The translations under genes were made by a program, and so were the position numbers. Shown one piece after another: positions 20,560 through 32,207 of a stretch of DNA of 64,000 nt (position 1 is the first letter of the stretch; every line of letters begins with the position of its first letter). The DNA comes from Amblyomma americanum (Eukaryota; Arthropoda; Arachnida; Ixodida; Ixodidae), in assembly GCF_052857255.1 (NCBI RefSeq), contig NW_027526708.1, positions 1-64,000 on the forward strand. Reading direction: 5' to 3'. The notes under the pieces are model-generated. The model ran no database searches and was not told the DNA's origin. It worked only from the letters and a program-made list of their open reading frames with translations.

Positions 20560-22850
20560 CCGGTACATAAAATGGCATTATGAATTTCCTGACATTAGGT
20601 CATAGTGAAAAGAATATGCCGTGTAGTCCGCGCCCTGAGATACTGTGTAAAGATAAAGCCAATTTTTATACATTAACAAAAACCTTTTATATACCAAAAT
20701 CAAAGGTATTCATGACTCCTCGCTTACAGAAACAGGGTTATTTCAACACAGCGCGAGGAACAACACAGGAAAATATCTGGCCTTGGCTGTGGTGTCGTTG
20801 TGTTATTCTGTTCTCTGAATGCAACAGTAGCGCGGATTGCTGTATGAAACGACCACATTTCATTGTCATGCCAGCTACTAAAAAATGTGGTACTGAATTT
20901 TCGCCTTTTAAACCAGGAAATGAAGCACCTACTCGCGGAGTCCACATCATTCTGCACAGGTCATTTCTGCGCATTACTGAATGAAAATTGCATTATAGCA
21001 TCTAAATGTGCAAACGAAATCCGTTGCGCCCAAGTGCCACTCGCCGTTACATTAACATCATTTCTCAACCGTTTGCTAACACTATATAAAGGCTGCCAAT
21101 ATTTTCAGATCAAGTAACGGCAAAAGTACACTGTAAGTTTGGTATTTCGTCTCCTTTTTCTTCAATTTCGAATGTAGTGTGTGGTTGTAATAGGGGGGAT
21201 AAATACATTTTTCGCGCTTAACCACGGCTGGCAGAGTTCAAAACCGCCCGGACTCCACGTCGTGATCGCGCGCGCTATCGAGCGCACGCCGAACACGGCG
21301 GGCCTAGCTCTGAGGGAAAGAAAGGAACAACACTCTGTGTGACACAGACATGGCATTTATTCCTAAAACAACAATTACCCCAGCCAGCAACAAAATACGC
21401 TAAGGAATCGAGGTCGGCCAACTGACCAGCAAGATTACGAGGGAATGTTCGCCCACACTAGGGCAGGGGTGATAGTGCAGGGGCCATACTCCGAGGCCGG
21501 ACGGGACGAGGCGCGAGACAACGTTTTCCTCCACGAGGCCTCGCCCCGCGGGCGGACAGCGGAGCGACGCGGGCGATACGTCAGCGCCTGTCGAGTCTCC
21601 CGAGTCGAGTTTCCCCAGTCGAGTGCCGAGTTTTTTTTGTTTGCTTTTTGTCTTTCTTCTTTTTGGGCAACACGCCTAATGCTGGGAAAGGATTCAGGCT
21701 TTCAAACCGGCGTTTGGCGAAAAGTCAGGGAGAGCCCCACCACTTATAACACCGTCTTCCTACTGCTCACTACACAGATTGCAAGGATTAGTTTAAAGAA
21801 GGCGCATGCTCATGAACTACATAAAAGAGGTTGAAAAGCGTTCGTACTAGAATACGTGAGCAGAAAACAACGAATCTGGGTACCTGTCTGTGACGTTAAC
21901 CCACAGTTACCGTAAAAATGAGCAAAACAGTCAATGGCTCGTCTACAAGGACACTTATTTTCTGGTCGGAGCTAAAACAATGAAAATACAAGCGCTAACG
22001 ACCATGGTCTATCATGAACTGAGCGTTGGCTTTTCTAGGAGGGAAGAGAAATCAAATGTGGGTTACATTAGGAAACAAGCGGTAGAGCTCGGCGCCACTG
22101 CGGGAGGAATGCTACTCTGCAGACCACTGTCTACGGACCGCTGCAAAGGTGGACCAGAAATAATGACGAACAAAAAACCTGTTCACATGAGACCTAGTAG
22201 ATTGTAACTGCATACAGCACCTTAATTCTGAGTAAAACTTGTTCTATATTATGCTAGATGTCTGTATACGGCAAATAGAAAGCAGGAAGAACAGCAGTCG
22301 ATGTACAGGAAAACAGGAAAGGGGGAACAAAGATGAGAGAGAGGCTCATTATAGGGGTTTCGTGAAGGCCGAACACTTGCATGTGGCCTTTACAAGGCAA
22401 AGAGAAAAATTTGCAACTTTTATAAAACGTCCTGGTAAGTCAATGGCTCCAAATCCTGCCTGCACTCAGCAAGTGGAGAATGCGCCATTTTTCAAACGTG
22501 GAAGAAACACTGGCTGGCTCGATCTGCGGGCACTGTAGGAGTAAGGCCCACACCTTCTTACTTTCGGACGCAGTTCTGCGGTTCTATGAAAAACAATCGA
22601 ACAATATTTGATGCGTCTTATTGAAATTTTGTGCACATTAGAAGAGCTTTCCTTAGTTGTTTATAATCGCGTGAGTAGCAATTCTTTTCTTAGGCTACTT
22701 TGGGCTGTAAGACGTCAATTCTTTTCTCTCATGGATGAAATGTGGCGTACAAAACTTCCCGCGGTCGGTGCGGGGCTAGCAAAAAGAGGAACCTAGCTCG
22801 TATGACGGATTCGTCTATGTGACATCAGATGTCAGATATGTGGCGTAATT
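20560..22850. other. No host gene recognised; contains candidate solo LTR
   Basis: Apart from the GC-rich block 21,173-21,672 annotated separately, I see no coding exon or element here. The short open frames have no family features. Confidence 0.35.
21173..21672 (-). mobile_element. Candidate solo LTR
   Basis: A 500-bp GC-rich block bounded by TGTAG... and ...GGCAACA on the + strand, so TG...CA on either strand. On the - strand there is a central AATAAA (about 21,356-21,361) placed as in an LTR R region. No clear target duplication was found at these ends, so the boundaries or the identity may be wrong. Confidence 0.35.
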
Positions 22851-22950
22851 CCAGCTGTATATCCCGGCCTCCTCCAAATATAGACGGTCATGTCTCCACA
22901 GCCTCGCAAATTGAACCTCTCGAACATCGCATCCAGCATCAGAGAAACCA

Positions 22951-23014
22951 ATCAGGTGGACCGTGCTACTCGTCTTTGCTGCTCTTCTCTCCTTTGACAC
23001 CGTGCTTGCATACG
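22951..23014 (+). pseudogene. Orphan signal-peptide exon, start codon lost
   Basis: The frame reads RWTVLLVFAALLSFDTVLAY and ends in phase 1 at a strong donor (tac g|gtgagt). This matches the length, hydrophobic core and phase of the signal-peptide exon at 36,581. Where the other exon has ATG this one has ATC, and no in-frame ATG occurs before an upstream stop. A TATA-like tgtatatcc lies about 90 bp upstream. No terminal exon follows before the next signal exon; the intron runs straight into LINE sequence. I infer a dead 5' exon of a second family member. A non-ATG start or alternative 5' exon remains possible. Confidence 0.55.
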
Positions 23015-23095
23015 GTGAGTATACGTATTTACTTGCCGCAGAGTTTAAATGCAAAAACAAATGCTACGCACGAGGACCGGGCCGTTACCAGCCGT

Positions 23096-23920
23096 CTTTA
23101 GGATAAAAAAAATCTTAGCCACATTGACTTTCGAGTTAGATATTCTTCGACCTGTGGAAGAGGTCCTGAGGCCCACCGACCCGTGGGTCTGCGAGGCCTC
23201 CTTTGGGGTTGGCGGAGTAGTGTTAGATACTCCACCCGGGGGGCGCGGATGGCCCCGCCACTGGCGCACTGCATGTGGCCTGGGCATGCAGGTACCGAAC
23301 CTTTGTTGCGTGCCGCGCCCATGCACCACATCGGTGAAGTCTGTTTTTGCAGTGAAGGAGAATCTGTTTTCTTCTTTCACGAAGGACTTGTCCTGGAGTA
23401 TGCAGCATGTTCATCACAGTTTGCGCAGCGTGGCGCACAGTCGCATTTATCAGAAGAGTGATCCTTCGAAGAGCATTTTACGCAAATTTTGCGACCACGG
23501 CAACTCTGTGAGCCATGGCCGAACCTTTGGCAATTGAACCATTTGCGAGTGTTGGGTATATAAGGTCTTACATTGATTTTCAGATATCCCTCTTCAATGG
23601 TTTCGGGCAATATGCTTGTGTTGAAGGTCAGGATCATGTGTTTGGTGTCTATTTCTTTGCTATCCTTCCGTGTATTTATCCGGTGTACATCTAGTACATC
23701 TTGGTCAGTAAGCCCATCAAGCATTTCTTTCTCAGAGGGGTGGACAAAATCGACTTCAGAGATGACGCCTCGCACACTGTTCAGAGACCGGCGTGGAGTG
23801 ACAGTTACAGGAATGTCCCCGATAGATGCAGTCGTTGCAAGTTTTGTGTGTTGCACGTAAATCGCCGCTAGACATTTTTGACATTTTAGCTTATAGCTAA
23901 TGCCCAAGGCGTCCGTCAAG
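23096..23920 (-). pseudogene. LINE-D ORF1, C-terminal part
   Basis: ORF1 RNA-binding protein of a non-LTR retrotransposon. It has the conserved words VTVTPRRSLNSVRGVI and IEEGYLKINVRPYIPN, and the knuckles FNCQRFGHGSQSC, CVKCSSKDHSSDKC and CANCDEH, then frameshifts and a proline-rich tail to about 23,096. The N-terminal part is at 31,120-31,836: the two halves were separated by the 7.2 kb composite insertion 23,921-31,119, flanked by gcgtccgtcaag on both sides. The ORF2 is missing, which is unusual because LINEs normally lose their 5' rather than 3' end. Confidence 0.8.
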
Positions 23921-24087
23921 AGAGAGAGGGTTCATTGACGGAAAAGGCCGAGAGGTTGGCCTGAAAACTAAAAATCTGGCCTGCTACTCTGCACTTGGGA
24001 ACGAGAAGAGGAGAAAAAAGAGGGTCACGATGGGTGTTTACGATGATGGGAGGAGGCAGCTGAAAAAAAAAGGTACACTTTCTAACA

Positions 24088-27000
24088 TCACAAACGCGAG
24101 GCAAGGTCCGTGTCGCTTAAAAAGCGTGAGAGCGCTCGCGTTGCCTGTACAGTTTTCAATCTATCTGGCCAAGCGCCGAGGGTCAAATACTCCGAGAGGG
24201 GCGTTGTGTCCATAGACTTCAAAACAGATGCAAGCAGAATTCTTTCACGTGCATATGCTGGACACACCACTAAAACATGTTCTATAGTCTCTAGCATGTG
24301 ACATGTGGTACAGTCCGGGGAGTGTGCTTGTCCTATTAAGTATAAGTGTTTGCTCGTAAAGGCGACGTTTAAACGTAACCTATGGATTATGCAGGCAATA
24401 GGGCATGGTATTCCGCGAGGAACAGAAAAGGACATCGCCGGATCTAGCCGTTTAAGGCAGATGTGTCGAGGTTCTGGCAGGGCCCAGTACCTAGCCGTCG
24501 CACTCCTCATTGAATCCGAATGGAGACAAGTGGTGTCCGGTCTAGAGATCGTCACAGCTGTACGCAGGCAACTGTTGAAGGCGCTGCTTGCTTCAGCGTC
24601 GTCGGACTCATTTCCATCGAGTCCGCAGTGTCCACGGATCCACTGGAACGCTATACGGTGGCCTTTTTTCTTAGCAAAGAACAGGAGACTAATGATATTA
24701 CAGCCAGAGCTTGGTAGGTAGTGTGGCCTAGGAAGCATCCCAAAATTTGTAGCGCAGGTTTACAGTCAGTGAAAATACACCACTCCTGAGGCGGTTCACC
24801 GCAGGTGCTGTGAATCGCTTCCCGACGGCCCGCAAGATCTGCAGCAGTTGTAGTAGATTCGTTTCCTAAAATGAATCTGCGGGTCGTCTGCTGACCGGGG
24901 ATTATGAAAGCTGCTGTTGATGCCTTTGGTGACGCAGATCCTTCCGTGTAGACGTGCAAACAGTTTTGGTATTGTGTCTAGATGTAGGCAAGAGCAAGTT
25001 GCTTCAGTCCGCTAACCGGCATCGCAGATCTCTGGATTATGCTAAGGACATGCAGGCATACTGAAGACTGAGCCGTAACCGATGGTGGCTGCAAGGGATG
25101 ATGCAGCAGGGCATAGTCTGATGGGAATTCGGATCGATGGAAGCGTAGCGCACGTGCAAAACTGCTGTCCAGTCGCTCATCAAAAATCTTCGTCAGTGGG
25201 TGACAGCGGTGCCGTGTAAGCGCGCGCAAATATACACGAAGTGGTTAGTGTGACATGTAGATCGATATTGGGCACGGACGAGATTCCTCCACTGTACGTA
25301 CCTTTGTCCGAGGCACAACGTGGTAATCCGAGGCATATCTTGAGCGCCTGCGCTTGGACACTCTCTAATTTCCGCAAGCAGGAGACGTTCATGGTAGAGA
25401 GCACAGGAAGGCTGTAACGAATGTAGCCTATAAAGAGAGTATAGTAAAATCTTAGCAAGGAGTGCTCCGTTGGGCCCCATTTAATGCCAGCTACGAAGCG
25501 AAGGACATTGCAAAAACGAGTGAGTCTTTTCTTTAGCATATTTATATGCCTCGGTCAAGACAGATCGCGGTCAATGATAATGCCGAAAATTCTGTGGTGG
25601 GAGACGTATGGTATTGCAACCCCTTGAAGTGTCACCAGGTAGCGGCGGACAGACTTGTGCGTGACTGCGACCACAGCACATTTTTCAGCTGCTAAGTGCA
25701 AACCCTGACGTCGTAGGTACCTTGAAGTAGATGACACGGCACGTTGTAATCTCGCGCCCGTTTGCGCACGTGTCGAACCCAAATCCCAGATGCAGATATC
25801 ATCAGCATAGGCACTGATGTGAATGTCAGTTCACTCACCAGTCGAATCAATGCCACGTTAAATAGGGTTGGGCTGAGAACTCCTACCTGAGGAACTCCAA
25901 GACAAACCTGATGACGGATAGTTTCTCCGCCAGGCGTAGACATGTAAACGAACTGGCCGTTGAGGTAGCTCACAATCCACGAGTACATCCGACCGCCAAC
26001 GCCTATGTCGTCAAGGGCATCAAGGATTTGAGACAGAAATGGTAATAGCGCTGCAATTAGACGTACACAAGAAAGACTGGCACAGGACATGCGCATGTCC
26101 TGTGTCAGTCTTCCTTGTGTACGTCTAATTGCAGCGCTATTACCATTTCTGTCTCAAATAATGCACCATCTAGCCCAAACTGACGTTCTTCTAAAAGGCA
26201 TCAAGGATGGCGTCAATGAGTACATTATCGTAGGCCCCTTTTATGTTCAAGAAGACAGCAGCAACGAGTCGGTAACTACGTTTTTCATGTTCCACTGTCA
26301 ATATGAGGTATATTATGCTGTCAATCGAAGGACGTCCCCACCGGAACCCGGTCGTCATGTCCGGATAGAGAGCATTCTGCTCTAGAAACCATTGAAGCCA
26401 CGCCAGCGCCATTCGCTCCATAACCTTAACGAAGCAGCTTGCTAGTGCGACTGGCCGGTATCAGTTAAGCTCATGAGGAGGCTTTCCAGGCTTCAAAAGA
26501 GCAACCAGACGGCTGATCTTCCAGTGTTCAGGAACGATTCCCGAAGCCCATGTATCATTGTAGTAGTTGAGCAGCACAGTTCGGCCTTCCATGCCAAGGT
26601 GAGAGAATGACGCGTATGAAATCCCGTCAGAACCAGGTGTAGATGCACGCCTACAAGAGGAAAGAGCAGCTTCTAGTTCAGACATCGTGAATAGCATGTC
26701 GTAGTGGTCGTTTGGTGAAGGTGGCACAAAAGCCTCCAAACTGTTTGATGCTTCCGGAGTTCTGCCCACAACCTTTTTGCAGAATTATTCTGCTACCTAT
26801 ACATAATTACGGAGTTGGTAAATGGACAGGGCATGGAAAGGATACCGTTCTTGCGGGGGTGAACGCGAGCTCCTGGCTACATGCCAAATACGCGACAGCG
26901 GTTTGCGAGGGCCCAGCGATGAACAGAACTGCCTCCAACGTTCTCTCCCTAATCTCGCGAGGTGGCGCTTTATTTGTCGTTGAGCTCGGCGACATAAGGC

Positions 27001-27915
27001 GAGATCATACGTGGCTTTAGTTCTTCTGTATTTCCTTTCGACGCGCCGACGGACTGCGCGTAGCATTTCGAATCCCACGTAAATAGTAGATCCCGGCGTA
27101 GGCGCACTTATATACCGCGTGGTCTCACCGAGAGAGGACGTAATCAGGTCTTCTGTTTCAGACGGTGTTGTGAGGTCCACACAGGAAGTCTCCACGGGCG
27201 TCCTAAAGGCAGGCCAGTCTGTATATCACACGCGAGGCGAAGTAGTAGGTGCGTACCACTTGACGCATACATACGTTGGAATGTGGTCACTCCCATGTGT
27301 TTCCACGTCACTGCACCAGCTGACGTAGGACAGGAGACTTGTTGAAACTAACGCCAGGTCCAAGCAGCTGCTGTACGACGTGCCACGCAGAAACGCAGGG
27401 GAGCCATCGTTGATATTGACGAAATTCTGGGAGTGCATCAAGTCAAACAGGTTCTTGCCTCGGTTATTCTTAACAGCACCGCTCCACTGAGGGTGATGAG
27501 CATTAAAATCGCCCGCTATTATATGAGGAGCTGTGCAAATCTGGATAGCTGAATGTAGGTACGAAGTATCGATATCATCTCTAGGTGGAATGTAGGCACC
27601 GATTATCGAAAAGACCCGTCCTTTTAGCGTCACTGTCAAACAGATGCAATGGTTTGTGTTTTGTGGCTTTAGGACTTGGCGGACGTGCGCAATGTCTTGG
27701 CGTATGCAAACTCACACTTTGCTAGTTTCGTCTTCTGTGCGAGACCACAGCAGCACGTATCCAGAAAGGCGGAAAGGCGACGGCATGTTGGGCTCACATA
27801 TAACCAGCACAGGGAAGCGGTACTTGTGGACGCGTTGCCAGAAGTCACTCTGACGACCTCGTAGGCCTCGGGCATTCCATTGCACCACTACACTACGGCG
27901 CACGTGCATTGTCAC
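24088..27915 (-). pseudogene. LINE-A ORF2: endonuclease, RT, RNase H (broken)
   Basis: ORF2 of a non-LTR retrotransposon of the RNase-H-bearing I/jockey-like type. In order: an AP endonuclease (VVVQWNARGLRG at the start, GDFNAHH near 27,500, GSDHIP near 27,285); RT with STPGSDGI and WKISRLVALLKPGK (about 26,500-26,680), GVPQVGVLSPTLFN (about 25,880-25,905) and YADDICIW (about 25,790-25,812); RNase H (YTEGS near 24,945, where the usual first catalytic Asp is Glu, and FQWIRGHCGLDGNESDDAEAS); and a C-terminal finger C..C...HVLVVC. Frame changes occur near 25,815 and 25,545 among others, and a foldback element splits the RT at 26,028. Not functional as read. Confidence 0.88.
26028..26196. mobile_element. 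Foldback element, copy 1
   Basis: A 169-bp insertion flanked by the 12-bp direct repeat ggcatcaaggat (26,016-26,027 and 26,197-26,208), interrupting LINE-A RT. It is mostly a hairpin of 65-nt arms with no loop (26,028-26,092 and 26,093-26,157, about two mismatches), containing agcgct near the outer part of each arm. It ends with an unpaired tail that includes atctagcccaaactg. The element at 51,832-51,980 has the same plan. Confidence 0.85.
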
Positions 27916-27959
27916 AGAGGAGGCGGGTTTCGTTGGGCCATAATGAATTACTGCAATGC

Positions 27960-29800
27960 CGCCAAGAGCGGCTTAAGTGCATCCAAAAACTGCACAACCA
28001 TCTTTTCTATTGGCATGTTAATGCCTGAAAGGAGCACGTGCATTGAACACACAAGCCTTTTTAACATAATGCTCACATCCTGACCTTCGGGCTTGCCAGC
28101 AGTGCAAGCTGGAGTGGCAACCAATCTTGGTCTTGCCGTGGCGATGTCCTTGGATGGCAGAGCAGGCCATTCAGCATCAGAGGAAGTTGATAACACAAAC
28201 GCATCAGACTGAGCCACTGCGGTAACATGGGACACTGCCGCAGGCGTCTTGTTATCGTTTTTAGGCTCATGCTGCTGTGCCGGATGAGCTGATACTTCCT
28301 GCGACTATGGTGCAGGTGGACTAGTATTGTGTGGATCCGGACGACGCCGCCGGGTAACGATGTATGCGGCGACGAATACGCCGCTTCTTGGAGGGTCGAA
28401 TTGTCCTTCACCCTTTTTTTCAGGATGAGTTTTTCTTTTTCAGCTTAGGGCAGTCCTTAGCTGTGGCTTCATGGGCACCCGAGCAGTTGGCGCACTTTAT
28501 AGTCTCGGTCGTGCAGGTGTCATGCTGGTGCATCCCGCCGCATCGACGGCAGGATACCTCATTGTTGCAAACAGCACTCACATGACCTATCTTTCAAATC
28601 AAATCAATCAAATATATTCCGCAACAAAAAAGTTACGAGGAGGGCAGGTAAAATCTGTGCGAAACAGCTTGAGGAGCCCTGACCCCCTTGCACATGGACA
28701 GCATAAAAAAACGTGCGGCTAAGGAAGTACACTTGGACAAAACAAATACATGAGTTAACCAACATCATTCGAAGAGGAAAGCACTAGGAAGACAAAGAAG
28801 AGAAAAAAAAGGTCAGTGTATGTCATCATTATACAAACACTTCACGCAGTTCTTTTGGTGATATACCAGATATGTCAATGTTAGTTTCTTTTAACACGCG
28901 ATTTAGAAGTGTGGGAAGTAAAAATTTCAACATTTGATGTCCATAATTGGTTCTGCATTTGGCGGCGTACCACACTTCCGGATGGCGAACATTATAAATA
29001 TGGAAGTTTTCCGCTAGTTGTGCTAAGCTTGTTATGGCGTCATTATTTCTTTAGTAAACAGAGTTTATACAAACGACATAGCTTGTAGTCATACATTGAT
29101 GAAACCTGAATTGCATTGATGAAACCTGAATTGTTGCACTTATGGCACTGAACAGGCCTTGGAACATACAGGCGGACAGGATGCCTCACATAGCCCCCTC
29201 CCCCTTGACCTGGGATGGGAGAACGTCAGCTTCAAAAACTAACTTGACACACTTGGAGCGGCCGAAGCGATGAATGTCATCTCTCTCCGGGTCAACATCA
29301 GTGATAACTCCAGTGGTAGTCGGCTTCCCGTGAGCAACGTAGGAGCGGACCGCCATGCCACCGAGGACACTAGCTTCTTTCAGCTTATCTACTGATGCCT
29401 AAGATTTAACATCTGCTGTCAGGACATTGTTCCATGCATTAATTCTGACTTCACATACTTGTTCCCGAACCACCCGGTAGAAAAACAGGGTTGCCCGTTG
29501 CCTGTTAATGGTGTTCAGAATAGTCGTCTGCGTTGTAGGAACGAATGCCACTGAGAAAACTCCTGGCTTGTCAATTGTCCTCGTAGGCAACTCAACCGCT
29601 GTTGATGTCCGGCGCAACTTCCTTTTCAGGCGGCACGACTCAACAAGCGCGAAGCTGCTGCTGTCGGAATCTATACCTGTCACCGTGCATTCATCAGGCG
29701 AATCTGGAACCTCCACATCAGCGACGTTCACGGCACGGGAGTTGCCAGCTGGTGGAGCCGCAGTCTTTGAGACGGTGACGACGAGAGGACGCAAGGGACC
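27960..29800 (-). pseudogene. LINE-A ORF1 (right side, with continuation to ORF2)
   Basis: The right-arm counterpart of 9,013-10,385. Here it continues beyond the zinc knuckles through an ORF1 tail (28,411-28,073 and on) to just before the ORF2 start. The first knuckle is again split by LINE-C (about 28,588-29,129), so that insertion is older than the inverted duplication. Its 5' end directly abuts the AAG tail of LINE-B at 29,801, without an ORF1 start or leader. Confidence 0.78.
28588..29129 (-). mobile_element. LINE-C 3' fragment (right arm)
   Basis: Mirror of 9,683-10,224, with the same TTGAT-type tail and duplicated 5' edge. It splits the first ORF1 zinc knuckle of LINE-A. Confidence 0.7.
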
Positions 29801-31119
29801 TTCTTCTTCTTCTTTGTCCTCTTAAGGCATGTCACTTACACACATGGGGGATTGGCCAAGTGTAGTGGCAAAAACAAGGAAATTTCCATAGAAGATTACC
29901 AAGCGTGAATTTTGAAAAAGGTATCAATGGAAACGACCGAAGAATATTTAAAGTAAAATAACAGACAGCAGTTTGGTGAAAAAAGAAGAGCTCGAAGAAT
30001 AATAAAAGAATTAGCAAATAAACCCACCAGTTGCAACAATGTAATCATGGAGAATTCCACAAATTGAATCCAGTGCAAATCCTTTGGCGCTTGCACCGAA
30101 CGATAGTTAAACTGGCAGAGATAACGGGAACCCTAACCTGGAGACAGGAACCTCCGGGTGAATCTTCCTCTGAAGTGCGAACAGTGGACAGTAGAGCTAG
30201 GAGAAAACGGCCTACAGATTCAAGTTCCCCGCATGCGTCACGTAGATTTTCAGGTGTCAACCCACACCTGCTTAGATACAAATTCAAACTGGGAATCCTG
30301 CACCGCAACGACGTCATTGATACCTCACACAGCCTGGTTTTATACGAACGGCCGTTCCAATTATATGCTAAGTGCTGATAATAAGTGGTATTTAGTAAGA
30401 GATCACGTAACCTGGCTGATATGTGCTGGAACCGCTGAAACCTGGAAATGGCCAGCAGGCTGAAATTCGGGACAAGATGTGTCACTGACCTGTCAAGAGC
30501 CGACCTTGCTAAGTAATCAGCCACCTCATTTGAATGAATACCTACATGGGCAGCGACCCACACAAAACGAACCTCCTTCAAAGTGCATGAGACAAAAAAT
30601 AGCAGGAAACGGCTTAGAGAATCTTTTTGTGACGCTTCAAGGTAGACTAAACCTTTCAAACAATCAGCGAGAATAATAACGTGAGACACATGACATGGAA
30701 TGTTTTGCAGGGCCAATCCAAGAGCCAAAAATTCTGCAAAGAATATAGGAATATAATCAGGGATGCGGATAAAATAGCTCCAGGCCAAATCCTGCGAAAA
30801 GATACAAACTGCAGCTTTTAGGCAGCTGACGAAGGCATCGGTAGAAAACACCATATGATACGGGTATTCCTCTATGTGATCAGAGAGAAGGCCGTTTAAA
30901 ATGCTTGCCGGCTTCAGTTTCGCATGAGATGGGAAGATGTGGTCGAAATAGAATTCCACTGCTGCCGGCGTGCCAACAACCCACTGCAAAGAACTGAGAT
31001 CAACACCAATCGGTGTTACACTGTTCTTCGTTAACATAATTTGTGGCATTTGATACCGTGGCCAATGATGAGAAAAGAATAAGGCCGGCTGAGACGTTCG
31101 GTACCACCACTTCTTCTTC
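29801..31119 (-). pseudogene. LINE-B 3' fragment with RNase H (right arm)
   Basis: Mirror of 7,692-9,012. The open frame 30,045-31,130 encodes the same RNase H segment, with the histidine loop now FVWVAAHVGIHSNEVAD (Ala for Pro). It ends in an AAG-type tail at 29,801-29,814. Confidence 0.8.
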
Positions 31120-31836
31120 GCGTCCGTCAAGCATTTTGAGACTCGGAATGGGGATATGAGTTTTGCATTTTATCTTCTGTTTTATTATCGACAACATGGA
31201 ATTTGAGAATGTTATCTTTCTCTTCAGAAAAAGTCTTCATCGTTCCGCCCTTTTTTGAGAGAGCGATCAGGATTGGAAAGAAGGGGAGCCATAAAAATTT
31301 TAGTTTTTCAGTCATGGTGCCAGCCACCCACCACGGAGCCCAACAAGAAGACGGGTCAGGAACTTGCAAGTCCTGCCCACGCCAGCTGTTCACCTCAACT
31401 ATAACCAAATATGACGAAATCCAGGGTAGTTCGCCACACAAGGTTAACCCTCGCCGCCAGGAAAAAAAAAAGGAACAACCCAGAAGTGAATAGAAGATAA
31501 GAGAGTTGCGAGAAAGAAGATAGGAAAGTTAAATATGAAGGGGAGAACAGGAAAGGGCGACTGCCGATTTCCTCCGGTCGGGTCAGGCCAGAGGTGCCGT
31601 CTACAGCAAGCTAGAGCCAAAGTGGTGTGTTGCCTCCGCCGATAGCCTTAAAGATCCAAACGCTCGGCATCGGCTCAACCACCAGGATCCCTTTTTCCGC
31701 GGCCACGGGTTCTCAGGTGTGTAGCGATGCACTGTTCACCATCATCCCCTGCGGGAATGTCAATTCGGATGCTCGGGAACCCGTGGTGTCACCACTCATC
31801 AACATCTGCATGAAGCAGATGCACCGCTCTGGGGTT
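31120..31836 (-). mobile_element. 5' part of LINE-D (right arm)
   Basis: Mirror of 6,976-7,691: leader plus N-terminal ORF1 of the LINE whose remainder lies at 23,096-23,920. The two halves rejoin across the 12-bp duplication gcgtccgtcaag. Confidence 0.65.
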
Positions 31837-31973
31837 TAGATTAATTAGGTACTTAGGTAACATCAATTATGCAAAATTCAAAATAATCACTTTAGGGTCA
31901 CGTGCATTTAGTTAAGCTTAAAAGCGCTTTAAGAAAGAACCAATGCAATCTTTTGTAGAAACGTACCTCCTAA

Positions 31974-32207
31974 GCCTCCGCGGTGGCTCAGTGGTTAGCG
32001 CTCGGCTGGACCGTAAGACTCGGGTTACATCCAGGCCGCCGCGGCTGAATTTCGATGGAGGCGAAATTCTAGGGGCCGGTGTACTGTGCAATGTCAGTGC
32101 ACGTTGAAGAACCCCAGTTGGTCGAAATTCCCGAAGCCCTTCACTACGGCGTCCCTCATAGCCTGAGTCGCTTTGAGACGTTAAGCCCCCATAAACCATA
32201 CGTGGCA
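31974..32207 (+). mobile_element. Ruka-like SINE (right arm)
   Basis: Mirror of 6,605-6,838, reading from cctccgcggtggctcagtgg to gacgttaagcccccataaacc. Confidence 0.9.

Larger units (their letters stand above)
23921..31119 (-). mobile_element. Composite LINE-A/LINE-B insertion with 12-bp TSD
   Basis: Exact 12-bp copies of gcgtccgtcaag at 23,909-23,920 and 31,120-31,131 bound this block. On the - strand it consists of a LINE-B 3' fragment with its own AAG tail (31,119-29,801), LINE-A ORF1 (29,800 to about 27,960, split by LINE-C), LINE-A ORF2 (27,915-24,088), and a 3' UTR ending in a CT-repeat tail next to the duplication. It landed inside LINE-D ORF1. Its outer half is also present in the left arm. 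Confidence 0.8.
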
